Shown here: positions 13,115 through 26,118 of the stretch, piece by piece
How the letters are laid out: each line of letters opens with the position of its first letter
Position numbering within the stretch: the first letter of the stretch is position 1
Origin: Chenopodium formosanum
Taxonomy: Eukaryota > Streptophyta > Magnoliopsida > Caryophyllales > Amaranthaceae
Assembly: GCA_024500155.1 (NCBI GenBank)
Contig: CM044862.1
Location: 44,526,001-44,590,000, forward strand
Reading direction: 5' to 3'
Length of the DNA: 64,000 bases
The notes under the pieces: model-generated
Database searches by the model: none
What the model was told of the DNA's origin: nothing
Seen by the model: the letters and a program-made list of their open reading frames with translations, nothing else
Program-made: the position numbers and the translations under genes

Positions 13115-14295
13115 ATGGATTGAAAGAAGAAATCTTCAATTCCACTCTCGCAAAACACTAATCATGCTCCTCTTGATTAGACTCTGAAGAATCTGAGAAA
13201 ATCTGGAATCTCTTCAACTGAACCGATTGTTGAAGAAGATGAACTGGTCACTCCTCCTCCACATCTGGTGCATCCATCTGGTGGAATGATATCCAGAGGT
13301 GAGGTAAGAATGCTTGAAAGTTCTTATAGAAGTTCGATTGCTCAATCTTAAGCTAAATTTAATGGAACAGTAACTAGGGTTGCTGCGGTTACTGTTCCAT
13401 TGATTTCTAAGCAAAATCAGACCCCGATAGTTCCTTCTACTACTAATCTTGAAGCTTCTAGGGTTCCTGGTGGCTCGAATCAAGTTCCTGAAGCTCCTGT
13501 CGAAGAATGGAAGGATTTATTCAAAGGGAAGCTCAATGCCTAAGGGACCTCTCTGTCTTTCATTGCCCTTGAGATCAGAGATGGAAAATCTATTGCTAAG
13601 CTTAGCTCTGCTGATATTTGTGAGGGCAACAAAAAATTTGTTTTCCATGCTGAAATATTGAGAATTGTCCCTCTATGGATTAAGCTTCCTAATTTACCAC
13701 TGAACTGCTAGAGAGATGAAACCCTAAGAAGAATTGGTAGTCTACTTGGTGCTTCAGTCTGTGCCGATGAGTGTACCTCTAGGCAGCTAAGGGTTTCGTT
13801 TACTAGGCTTCTTGTTGAAATTGATGTTACTAAGGCTCTACCTAGCTGTGTGTGGGTTGAGAGCCCTGCTGGTGAATTGATTGAGATCACAGTGCATTAT
13901 GAGTGGACCCTCCTTTTTGTAAGAAATGTGACAAGGTTTGGCATGACTGTTCCAAGCCTCAACCTATTAAAAAGAAGCAAACAGGTGATCTAAAGACCAC
14001 TCAAACTCAGGCTAAGAAAGTCTGGGTTCCTAAAAAGATTACAAAGGTGCCTGCTGAGGTTACTAAGGTTCTTGCTCCTGTTAAGGAAGTTACACCACCC
14101 CCTCAGACTCAAAACAATGATGATTGGCAAATTCCTGGCAAGAAATCTAAGAAAAAAGCCAATAGACAGATCAATTTCCATGTCTCTAGTTCTAATGTTT
14201 ACCAACCTTTGACTTTGGATTCTGATGGTGTTGAAATTGCAGATAAAACTAATGAACCTAACGGGGGTGATGGGAATCCCCCTCTAGGGTTATGA
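13115..14295 (+). pseudogene. LINE-2 ORF1 remnant
   Basis: The start is taken as the ATG at 13115, because this frame reads a Lys-rich N-terminus and continues into the DUF4283 segment. The frame is interrupted by TGA at 13121, TAG at 13178, TAA at 13349 (shared with LINE-3), TAA at 13541 and TAG at 13709. A 231-bp (77-codon) deletion joins the parts equivalent to LINE-1 bases 176 and 408, with AAAT at both ends, removing much of DUF4283 without shifting frame. A one-base loss before the knuckle shifts the frame, after which 13903-14295 is open and ends in the knuckle and Lys-rich tail. Confidence 0.9.
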
Positions 14296-17200
14296 TAGTT
14301 CTCTGATGGAATATTAGGGGTCTTAATGACCCTGGGAAGGTGTCTGCTGTTAGAAAGCTACTTTCTGATCAGAAGTGTGATGTTCTTTGCCTTATTGAAA
14401 CTAAAGTAAAACAGCATAATTTTGTCAAGATTTAGAGGAAATTTGGGGTTGCTTGGACTTGATTTTCTAACAATGCTAATTCTCCAAGGGGTAGGATTTG
14501 GATAGGTTGGAAAGCTGATCTTTTCAATCTAACTGTTCTTTCTTCACAAGAACACTTAGTTCATTGTTTGTTCACCACAAAAGATCTGCAAACTCAGATT
14601 TTCATTACTTTTTTGTATGGGTTACATACTGTTCAGGATAGGCTACCTCTGTGGGCTGGTTTTAGGCAGTTGACTGGTATCTCTGGAGCCTGGTTATGTG
14701 CTTGTGATTTTAACTCTATTCTATCTTGTGCAGATAGAATTAATGAAGCTCTTGTTACTGATTATGAAACCAGGGATTTTCAGAGCTTTATTGATGATTT
14801 GGCTTTTACTGATATTAAGAGTAAGGGTTCCTTCTTCTCTTGGTGTAACAAAGCTCATAATGGTCCTAGGACTTATTCCAGAATTGATAAAGGTATTGTT
14901 AACCAGGATTGGATGGATACTTATGGGCATGTTGAAGCTATTTATTTGCCCCCCTATCACTCTGATCACAATCCTGTTCTCTTTGATATCTTTCATTCTC
15001 AGCCTGGCAAAGGGAGACCTTTTAGGTTCCTTAACTGTCTTGATGACCATGAAAGTTTTACAGATATTGTGGATTCTGCTTGGCAATATTCTATTCCTGG
15101 TAAGTCAATGCATAAGGTTCGGTATAAACTTAAACATATTAAGACTGCTCATAAGTCTATGAACATTGAGAAATTTGGTAATGTTTCTAAGAAGGTTAAA
15201 GCTGCTCAAAATGCTCTAACTGATATTCAGCTGCAGATTATAAATGATGTTAACAGTATTGATTTGCACTCCAAGGAGCTGGAAGCTATTCAAATTGTTA
15301 AATACTGGATTATTGTTCAGGAGAGTATTTATAGGTAGAAATCCAGAGTGGATTGGCTTCAGCTTGGTGATAGTAACAACAAATATTTTTTTACTGTTAT
15401 GAAACAAAGACAAGGAAGGAATAGGATTGATACTCTTTTTACTAGTGATGGCACTTTACTGAAAACTCCTGCTGCTATTGAAGAAGAAATCACGGGTTTT
15501 TATAAAGCACTTCTTGGCTCCAATGCTGATTACCTCCCTGGGGTTAATCTTAGCACCGTGAGAAGAGGTGCTCAGCTTTCTAGAGATTCTCAGCAGTTTC
15601 TTATTGCTCCTATTTCCACTGAGGAAATTGACTTAGCCTTGAAAGATATTGATAGCTCCAAAGCTCCTGGGATTGATGGGTTTAATTCTCACTTCTTCAA
15701 GAAAACTTGGGATGTTGTGAAAAATGATGTTTATGCTGGTGTTATGGAGTTTTTCAATACTGGTATTATGTTGAGACAATGGAACTGCACAACTATAACC
15801 TTAGTTCCTAAGGTTCAGAATCCTTCCCTTGTTAAAGATTTTAGGCCAATTGCTTGCTGTTCTGTTCTTTATAAGCTTATTTCTAAAATATTACTTTAAG
15901 GCTTGCAAATGTGATTTATGAGGTGATTAATGGCTCTCAAGCTGGGTTTATCTCATGGAAGCATATTGGTGACAATATCTTGTTAGCCACTGAGCTTATT
16001 AAAGGATATGTGCATAAGTTTCTTTCTCCTAGGTGCATGTTGAAGATTGATTTGAAAAAAAATCTTATGACTCTGTTGAATGGGGTTTTCTGAAGACTGT
16101 TATGTCTGAGATTGGTTTTCCTAACCAATTTATTTCCTGGATTATGGCTTGTTTGTCTTTTGTCTCCTTCTCTATTTTGATCAATGGTGTTCCTTCCAAT
16201 CCTTTTCCTGCAAAGAAGGGTCTTAGGCAAGGTGATCCCATGTCTCCCTTTCTTTTTGCCATTGGAATGGAGTACCTCTCTAGATGTCTTTCTGAGCTTC
16301 AGCTAAATCCTGATTTTAATTATCACCCTAGGTGTGAGAAAATAGGGTTGACCCATCTTATGTTTGCTGATGATTTGTTGTTGTTCTCTAGAGCAGATGC
16401 TCAGTCTGTTTCTTTGCTTTTTCAAGCTTTCCCTAAGTTTTCTGAAGCTTCTGGTTTATCAGCTAACTTAGATAAAAGTGAGGTGTATTTTGGTGGGCTT
16501 CTTTATTATGAACAGGATGAGCTGAGAGATTTGATTGGGGTTGCTCCTGGTACTATCCCATTTAAGTACTTAGGGGTTCCTCTTTCTTCTAAATAGTTGA
16601 CCATTGCTCAATGCAAGCCCCTTGTTGATAAAGTGACTGTTAGGATTAATGGTTGGTCTGCTAGGCACCTCTATTATGCTGGTAGGCTCCAATTAGTCAA
16701 GAGTGTTCTGTTTGGCATACAAACTTATTGGGCTCAAATCTTCATTCTCCCTAAAAAGATCCTAAGAGAAATTGAAGCTAGATTTAGAGCTTTCATTTGG
16801 ACTGGGAAAGCTAATCCCTCAAAGAAATCCCTTGTCTCCTGGTCTCAAGTTTATCTCCCAAAAGTTAGTGGTGGCTGGAATCTTCTTTCTCTTCCTGAGT
16901 GGAATGTTGTTGCTATCTCCAGACTTCTCTGGGATCTTGCTCATAAAGCTGATAACTTATGGGTGAAATGGGTTCATACCTATTATTTCAAAGATAAACC
17001 TTGGTGGAATAAACCTGCTCCCAGGAAGTGTTCTTGGGTGCTTAGTAGAATTCTGAAATGTAGAAATGTTATTGATAATATTAGTGGTTGGGATGCTGTT
17101 AAACAAGGTGGTAAAATCAAGATTAAGAAGATCTATTTGAAGGTTATGACTCAAGCTCCCAAAGTCCCAGGGAGAAGACTCTTTTGTAATAATTCTGCCA

Positions 17201-17636
17201 CCCCTAAGAGCTTGTTCATTGACTTGCTGTTAGGAACAGATTACTCACAAAAGATAGATTGAGTTCATGGAATATGCAATGTGATCCTATTTGTTTCCTG
17301 TGTAATATGTATCCTGAGTTAGTTGAGCATCCATTCTTTGAATGCAGTTTTACTAAGGTCATTTGGGAAAGAATTTTGGCTATATTTGGGTGCAACAGGT
17401 CTATATTAAGCTTTGATGCTGAAGTTATGTGGGTTTTTAAAATCTGTAGGAAGGATAAAGCTAAAAACAGACTGTTGGGAATGTGTTTTGCTGAAACTGT
17501 GTATCATATTTGGTTACAGAGAAACTCCTTGATCTTTACAGGAAATTGCAAATCTGGTGAAGCTGTGCTCAGAGATGTATTATTTGTTGTTGCCTGTAGA
17601 TGCTCTGATTCTGACAGGAATTTGCTGATCCTGTAA
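14292..17636 (+). pseudogene. LINE-2 ORF2 remnant (endonuclease, reverse transcriptase, zf-RVT)
   Basis: It begins at the ATGA overlap with ORF1. The longest open parts are 14568-15338 (endonuclease), 15348-15899 (linker and start of the polymerase), 16102-16596 (polymerase palm with GLRQGDPMSPFLF, and FADD at 16363-16374) and 16597-17262 (thumb-side region, open here but broken in LINE-1 by a TGA). A zf-RVT segment starts at about 17259. It shares with LINE-1 the stop at codon 5, the two stops before 14568, the TAG at 15336, the frameshifts near 15890 and 16055, and the TAG at 16594. A four-base deletion near 17220 is private to this copy. Dead. Confidence 0.93.
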
Positions 17637-18122
17637 TTCTGTTTCTTGGGCGGTTTTGTCTTTTCTGGTGCTCAGCTTGGTGTTACCGGTCTTGAGTCCA
17701 GTTTGCTATTCTGATTTGTATTCTCAGGGTTGCTGTATTACCTCTTTTTGTTTAGTCCTATTGCTTTTTGCAGCTGAGTCTAGGTGGGGGTTCTTATCTA
17801 TTATATAGTTTGCAGGGCTGGTTTTTGTAGTGTGTTTTGTTTGCAGGTTTATCCTGCTCTATGTTTCTTTTTGTGTTCCTGGGCCTGGTTTCCAGAACCC
17901 TTCCTAGAAGGTGGCTGGAAGCTTGAGCTCAAGTTGTTCTTGTCTCTTTCTCTTGAACCCTTCCTAGAAGATGGCAAGAGATTGAGCTTGAACTATTTGG
18001 TGGTTGGTTGTCCTGTGTTTCAGGTCTTGTGAGGGTTTGGTGCTTGTTATAACTTAGCTCTTGTAAATTGTAACTTTTCCTTTTGGTAATAAATTTTTCC
18101 TATTTACCCAAAAAAAAAAAAA
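17637..18122 (+). other. LINE-2 3' UTR with paired hairpins and poly(A) tail
   Basis: Non-coding. It contains two CCTTC-CTA-GAAGG type inverted repeats at 17899-17911 and 17959-17971 (60 bp apart; the second ends GAAGA), an AATAAA near 18088 and 13 A residues. It is nearly identical to the LINE-1 3' UTR. Confidence 0.8.
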
Positions 18123-21100
18123 TATTCTTTTCGAATCGGGAAAAGTTAAAACACATCCAAACAAAGCTTTTCAAAACAAAAGAAAGTCAAACACATTCAA
18201 ACAAAGTTTTTTTGAATCAAATGAAAGTCAAACACATTCAAAGAAATCTTTTTAAATCATATGAAAGCCAAACACATTCAAACATAGCTTTTTAAATCAA
18301 ATGAAAATCTAACACATTTAAACAAAGCTTTTAGAATCAAATGAAAGTCAAACACATTCAAATAAATCTCTTTGAATCGAAATAAAGTCAGACACATTCA
18401 AACAAAGCTTTTTAAATCAAATGAAAGTCAAACACATTCAAATAAAAGTTTTTAATCAAATGAAAGTAAAAACACATTCAAACTAAGCTTGTTAAATGAA
18501 ACGAAAGTCAAACACATTCAAACAAATCTTTTGATCGAAATACAGTCAAACACATTCAAACATAGCTTTTTGAATCAAATGAAAGTCAAACACATTCAAA
18601 CAAAGCTTTTTGAACCAAATGAAAGTCAAACACATTCAAACAATGCTTTTTGAATCAACTGAAAGTCAAACACATTCAAAAAAGTTTTTTAAATCAAATG
18701 AAAGTCAAACACATTCAAACAAATATTTTTAAATCATATGAAAGTTAAACATATTCAAACATAGCTTTTTTAATCAAATAAAAGTCAAACACATTTAAAC
18801 AAAGAAGTTTGAATAAAATTGAAAGTCAAACACATTCAAATAAATCTTTTTGGATCGAAATACACTCAAACACATTCAAACATAGCTTTTTGAATCAAAT
18901 GAAAGTCAAATACATTCAAACAAAGCTCTATGAATCAAATGAAAATCAAACACATTCAAATAAATCTTTTACAATCAAATGAAAGTCAAACACATTCAAA
19001 CAAATCTTTTTAGATCGTAATTTAGCCAAACAAATTCAAACAAAGCTTTAAGAATCAAAAGAAAGTTAAACACATTCTAACAATTCTTTTTGATTTGAAA
19101 AAAAGTAAAACACATTCAAATAAAGTTTTTTGAATCAAAAGAAACTCAAACACATTCAAACAAAGCTTTTTAAATCAAAAGAAAGTCAAAGATTTAAACA
19201 AAGCTTTATTAATCAAAATAAAGTCAAACACATTCAAACATAGCTTTTTGAATCAAATGAAAGTCAAACACATTCAAACAATGCTTTTTGAATCAAATGA
19301 AAGTAAAACACATTCAAACAAATCTTTTTAGATCGAAATACAGTCAAACACATTCAAACAAAGCTTTATGAATCTAAAGAAAGTCAAACACATTCTAAAA
19401 ATTCTATTTCAGTCGAAAAAAAAGTAAAACACATTCAAACAAAGTTTTTATAATCAAAACAAAGTCAAACACATTCAAACAAAGATTTATTAATCAAAAT
19501 AAAGTCAAACATGTTTAAAAAATGCTTTTTGAATAAAATGAAAACCAAATACATTCAAACAATTCTTTTTGAATCAAAAAAAAGTAAAACACATTCAAAC
19601 AAAGCTTTTTGAATCAAAACAAAGTCAAACACATTCAAACAAGCTTTTTAAATCAAATGAAAGTCAATCACATTCAAACATAGCTTTTTGAATCAAATGA
19701 AAGTCAAACACATTCAAACAAAGCTTTTTGAATCAAACGAAAGTCGAACACATTAAAACAAAGCTTTTTTAAACAATTGAATGTCATATACATTCAAACA
19801 AAGCTTTTTGAATCAAATGAAATTCAAACATATTCAAACAAAGCTTTTTGAATCAAATGAAATTCAAACATATTCAAACAAAGCTTTTTGAATCAAATGA
19901 AAGTCAAACACATTCAAATAAATCTTTTTGGATCGAAAAACAGTCTAATACATTCAAACAAAGCTTTATGAATCAAAAGAAAGTCAAACACAATCTAACA
20001 CGTCTTTTTGAATTGAAAAAAATAAAACAAATTCCAATAAAGTTTTTTTAATCAAAAGAAAGTCAAACACATTCAAACAAAGCTTTTTGAATCAAATGAA
20101 AGTCAAACACATTCAAATAAAGCTTTTTGAATAAAAAAAAAGTCAAACACATTCTAACAAAGTTTTTATAATCAAAACAAAGTCAAACACATTCAAACAA
20201 AGATTTATTAATCAAAATAAAGTCAAACACGTTCAAAAAATGCTTTTTGAACAAAATGAAAATCAAATACATTCAAACAATTCTTTTTCAATCAAAAAAA
20301 GTAAAACACATTCAAACAAAGCTTTTTGAATCAAAAAAAAGTCAAACACATTCAAACAAGCTTTTTAAATCAAATGAAAGTCAATCGCATTCAAACAAAT
20401 CTTACAAAATCAAATGAAAGTCAAACACATTCAAACATATTCAAATAAATCTTTTTGAATCGAAATAATGTCAAACAAATTCAAACAAAGCTTCTTTAAT
20501 CAAATGAAAGTCAAAAACATTCAAACAAAGGTTTTAGAATCAAATGAAAGTCAAACACATTCAAATAAATCTTTTTAAGTCGAAATAAAGTCAAACACAT
20601 ACAAACAAAGCTTTTTGAATCAAATGAAAGTGAAACACATTCAAACAAAACTTTTTCAACCAAAATAAAGTCAAAAATATTCAAACAAATATTTCCAAAT
20701 CACGTGAAAGTCAAACACATTCAAACATAGCATTTTGAAACAAATGAAAGTTAAACACATTCAAACAAATCTTTTTGGATAGAAATACAGTAAAACATAT
20801 TCAAACAAATCTATATGAATCAAAAGAAAGTGAAACACATTCAAACAATTCTTTTTGAATCGAAAAAAGTAAAAACACATTCAAACAAAACTTTTTAAAT
20901 AAAAAGAAAATCAAACACATTCAAAAAAATCTTTTTGAATCGAAATAAAGTCAAACATGTTCAAACAAAGCTTTTTGAATCAAATGAAAGTCAAACACAT
21001 TTAAACAAAGCTTTTATGAATCAAATGAAAGTTAAACACATTCAAACAATGCTTTTTGAATCAACTGAAAGTCAAACACATTCAAAAGAGTTTTTTGAAT

Positions 21101-24100
21101 CAAATGAAAGTCAAACACATTCAAACAAATATTTTTAAATCATATGGAAGTCAAACATATTTAAACATAGCTTTTTGAATCAAATGAAAGTTAAACACAT
21201 TTAAACAAAGCTTTTTGAATCAAATTGAAAGTTGAACAAATTCAAATAAATCTTTTTGGATCGAAATACAGTCAAACACATTCAAACATAACTTTTTGAA
21301 TCAAATGCAAGTCAAATACATTCAAACAAAGCTTTATGAATCAAATGAAAATCAAACACATTCAAATAAATTATTTTGAATTAAATGAAAGTCAAACTCA
21401 TTTTATTAAATCTTTTTTGATTGAAATTCAGTCAAACATATTCAAACAATGCTTTATAAATCAAATGAAAGTCAAACACATTCTTACAATTCTTTTTTAA
21501 TAGAGAAAAAGTAAAACACATTCAAACAAAGTTTTTTAAATCAAAAGAAAGTCAAACACATTCAGACAAAGATTTTTGAATCAAAAGAAAGTCAATCCCA
21601 TTCAAACAAATCTTAAAAAATCAAATGAAAGTCAAACACATTCATAGCTTTTTGAATCAAATGAAAGGCAAACACATTCAAACAAAGCTTTTTGAATCAA
21701 ATGAAAGTCAAAAACATTCAAATAAATCTTTTATAAATCGAAATAGAGTCAAACACATTAAAACAAAGCTTTTTGAATCAAATGAAAGTAAAAAAAAATT
21801 CAAACAAAGCTTTGTGAATAAAAAGAAAGTCAAACACATTCAAACAAGCTTTTTTAATCAATTGAAAATCAAACACATTCAAACAAATCTTTCAAAATTA
21901 AATGAAAGTCAAACACATTCAGACATAGCTTTTTGAATCAAATAAAATTCAAATACATTCAAACAAAGCTTTTGAATCAAATGAAAGACAAACATGTTCA
22001 AAAAAAGCTTTTTGAATCAAATACATTTAAACAATTCTTTTTTCAAATCGAAAAAAGTAAAACTCTCAAAGAAAGCGTTTTAAATCAAAAGAAAGACAAA
22101 TACATTCAAACAAAGCTTTTTGAATCAATTGAAGGTCTAACAAATTCAAACAAATCTTTTTAAATCCAATGAAAATTAAACACATTCAAACAAATCTTTT
22201 TGAATCAAAAGAAAGTCAAACACATTCAAACAAAGCATTTTGAATCAAAATAAAGACAAACAAATTCATACATAGCTTTTTGAATCAAATGAAAGTTAAA
22301 CACATTCAAACAAAGCTTTTTGAATCAAATGAAAGTAAAACACATTCAAACAAATCTTTTAGATCGAAATATAGTTAAACACATTCAAACAAATCTTTAT
22401 GAATCAAAAGAAAGTCAGACACATTCTAACAATTCTTTTTGAAACGAAAAAAAGTAAAACACATTCAAGCAAAGTTTTTTTTAATCAAAACAAAGACAAA
22501 CACATTCAAACAAAGATTTTTGAATCAAAAAAAATTAAAACACATTCAAACAAAAATTTTTAAATCATATAAAAGTAAAACACATTCAAACATAGCTTTT
22601 TGAATCAAATGAAAGTCAAACACATTCAAACAAATATTTTTATATCAAAATTAAGTCAAACACATTCAAACATAGCTTTTTGAATCAAATGAGAGTAAAA
22701 CACATTCAAAGAAAGGTTTTTGAATTAAATGAAAGTCTAAAACATTCAAATAAATCTTTTTAAGTCGAAATAAAGTCAAACACATTCAAATAAAGCTTTT
22801 TGAATCAAATGAAAGTGAAACACATTCAAACAAAGCTTTTTCAACAATATTAAAGTCAAACACATTCAAACAAATATTTCTAAATCACATGAAAGTCAAA
22901 CACATTCAAACAAATCTTTTTGGATAGAAATACAGTAAAACACATTCAAACAAATCTATATGAATCAAAAGAAAGTGAAACACATTCAAACAATTCTTTT
23001 TGAATCGAAAAAAGTAAAAACACATTCGAACAAAGCTTTTGAATCAAAAGGAAGTCAAACACATTCAAAAAAATCTTTTTGAATCGAAATAAAGTCAAAC
23101 ACGTTCAAACAAAGCTTTTTGAATCAAATGAAAGTCAAACACATTTAAACAAAGCTTTATGAATCAAATGAAAGTTAAACACATTCAAACAATGCTTTTT
23201 GAATCAACTGAAAGTCAAACACATTCAAAAGAGTTTTTTAAATCAAATGAAAGTCAAACACATTCAAACAAATATTTTTAAATCATATGGAAGTCAAACA
23301 TATTCAAACATAGCTTTTTGAATCAAATGAAAGTTAAACACATTTAAACAAAGCTTTTTGAATCAAATTGAAAGTTGAACACATTCAAATAAATCTTTTA
23401 GGAGCGAAATACAGTCAAACACATTCAAACATAACTTTTTGAATCAAATGAAAGTCAAATACATTCAAACAAAGCTTTATGAATCAAATGAAAATCAAAC
23501 ACATTCAAATAAATCTTTTTGAATTAAATGAAAGTCAAACACATTTAAACAAATCTTTTTTGATTGAAATTCAGTCAAACAAATTCAAACAATGCTTTAT
23601 AAATCAAAATAAAGTCAAACACATTCTTACAATTCTTTTTGAATAGAGAAAAAGTAAAACACATTCAAACAAAGTTTTTTAAATCAAAAGAAAGTCAATC
23701 CCATTCAAACAAATCTTAAAAAATCAAATGGAAGTCAAACACATTCATAGCTTTTTAAATCAAATGAAAGTCAAACACATTCAAACAAAGCTTTTTGAAT
23801 CAAATGAAAGTCAAACACATTCAAATAAATCTTTTTGAATCGAAATAGAGTCAAACACATTAAAACAAAGCTTTTTGAATCAAATGAAATTCAAACAAAT
23901 TCAAACAAAGCTTTTTGAATAAAAAGAAAGTCAAACACATTCATACAAGCTTTTTTAATCAATAGAAAATCAAACACATTCAAACAAAGCGTTTTGAACC
24001 AAATGAAAGTCAAACAATTTCAAATAAATCTTTTGCAATTAAAATAAAGTCAAACACATTTAAACAAAGCTTTTTGAACTAAATGAAAGTCAAACACATT

Positions 24101-26118
24101 TAAACAAATCTTTCAAAATCAAATGAAAGTCAAACATATTCAAACAAAGCTTTATGAATCAAAAGGAATTCAAACACATTCAAACAAAGCTTTTATAATC
24201 AAAACAAAGTCAAACACATTCAAACAAAGATTTTTGAATTAAATGAAAATCAAACACATTCAAGCAAATATTTTTAAATTAAATGAATGTCAAACACATT
24301 GAAACATAGCTTTTTGAATCAAATGAAAGTCAAACACATTCAAACAAAGCTTTTTAATTCAAATGAAAGTCAAACACATTCAAACAAATCTTTTTATATC
24401 AAAATAAAGTCAAACATATTCAAACATAGCTTTTTGAATCAAATGAAAGTTAAACACATTCGACCAAAGCTTTTTGAATCAAATGATAGTCTTACACGTT
24501 CAAAAAAAGCTTTTTGAATAAAATGAAAATCAAATACATTCAAAAAATTCTTTTTAAATCGAAAAAAGTAAAATGCATTCAAATAAGCTTTATGAATCAA
24601 ATGAAAGTCAATCACATTCAAACAAATCTTTCAAAATCAAATGAAAGTCAATCACATTCAAACATATTCAAATAAATCTTTTTGAATCGAAATAAAGTCA
24701 AACAAATTCAAACAAAGCTTTTTGAATCAAATGAAAATCAAACACATTTAAACTAATCTTTTTGAATCAAATGAACTTTAAACACATTCAAACAAATCTT
24801 TTTGGATCGAAATACAGTCAAACACGTTTAATCAAATCGATATGAATCAAAAGAAAGTCAAACACATTCAAACAATTCTTTTTGAATCGAAAAAAGTAAA
24901 AAAATCATTCAAACAAAGCTTTTTGAATCAAAAGAAAGTCAATCACATTTAAACAAACCTTTTTAAATCAAATGAAAGTCAAACACTTTCAAATAAATCA
25001 CTTTGAATTGAAATAAATTCAAACACATTCAAAAAAACTTTTTATATCAAACATAGCTTTTTGAATCATATGAAAGTCTAACACATTCAAACATAGCTTT
25101 TTGAATCAAATGAAATTCAAACACATTCAAACAAAGCTTTTTAAATAAAAAAAAAAGACAAACTTGTTCAAAAAAAGATATTTGAATCAAATATATTCAA
25201 ACAATTCTTTTTCAATTTAAAAAAAAGTAAAACACAATCAAACAAAGCTTTTTTAATAAAAAAAAGTCAAATACATTCAAACAAAGATTTTTTAATCAAT
25301 TGAAAGTCAAACACATTCAAACAAATCTTTTTAAATCAAATGAAAGTCAAACATATTCAAACATATCTTTTTGAATCAAATTAGAGTAAAACACATCCAA
25401 ACAAATCTTTTTGAATCAAAAGAAAGTCATACACATTCAAACAAAGCTTTTTGAATCAAAATAAAGTCAAATAAATTCATACATAGCTTTTTTAATCAAA
25501 TGAAAGTAAAAAACCTTCAAACAAAGCTTATTGAAGTAAATTAAAGTCAAACACATTCAAATAAATCTTTTTGAATCGAATTAAAGTCAAACACATTCAA
25601 ACAAAGCTTATTGAATCAAATGATAGTCAAACACATTCAAATAAATCTTTTTGAATCGAATTAAAGTCAAACACATTCAAACAAAGCTTATTGAATCAAA
25701 TGATAGTCAAACACATTCAAATAAATCTTTTTGAATCGAAATAAAGTCAAACACATTCTTACAAAGCTTTTTGAATCAAATGAAATTCAAACACATTCAA
25801 ACAAAGCTTTATGAATTAAAAGAAAGTCAAACACATTCAAGCAATTCTTTTTGAATCGAAAAAAGTAAAAACAAATTCAAACAAAGCTTTTTGAATGAAA
25901 AGAAAGTCAAACACATTCAAACATAGTTTTTTGAATTAAATGAAAGTCAAACACATTCAAACAAATCTTTTTAAATCATATGAAAGCCAAACAAATTCAA
26001 ACATAGCTTTTTAAATCAAATGAAAATCTAACATGTTTAAACAAAGCTTTTTGAATCAAATGAAAGTTAAACACATTCAAATAAATCTCTTTGAATCAAA
26101 ATAAAGTCAAACACATTC
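18123..26118. repeat. 40-bp satellite, array 2 (about 8.0 kb)
   Basis: This is the same 40-bp monomer and strand as array 1. From 18123 to about 25042 the order of variants follows array 1 (4897 to about 11780), with insertions or deletions of whole monomers: an extra 80 bp at about 18361-18440, an extra 40 bp near 19840, and one monomer missing near 22900 and another near 23690. After about 25042 the match breaks off, and 25090-25300 resembles the 8600 and 21940 region instead. A two-monomer block is repeated at about 25557-25716. The array is interrupted at 26118 by the solo LTR. No genes. Confidence 0.97.
25557..25716. repeat. 80-bp higher-order repeat (two-monomer block, twice)
   Basis: A monomer with GAATCGAATTAAAGTC followed by one with GCTTATTGAATCAAATGATAG is repeated exactly once, 80 bp on. 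The rare GCTTATT and GATAG variants are shared by both copies, so this is a recent duplication of a pair. Confidence 0.8.

Larger units (their letters stand above)
13023..18122 (+). mobile_element. LINE-2: full-length L1-type retrotransposon, inactive
   Basis: The 5.1-kb element starts GGAGCGTTGACTTTC, as does LINE-3, and ends in a 13-base A tail (18110-18122). Order: short 5' UTR of about 92 bp with a duplicated GTTGACTTTC, ORF1, ORF2 and a 3' UTR with two hairpins and AATAAA. The bodies of LINE-1 and LINE-2 are nearly identical: three base differences in the 552 bp from 15348, one in the 771 bp from 14568. LINE-2 lacks 231 bp of ORF1 that LINE-1 has, and four bases near 17220. The flanking duplication is described separately. 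Confidence 0.96.
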
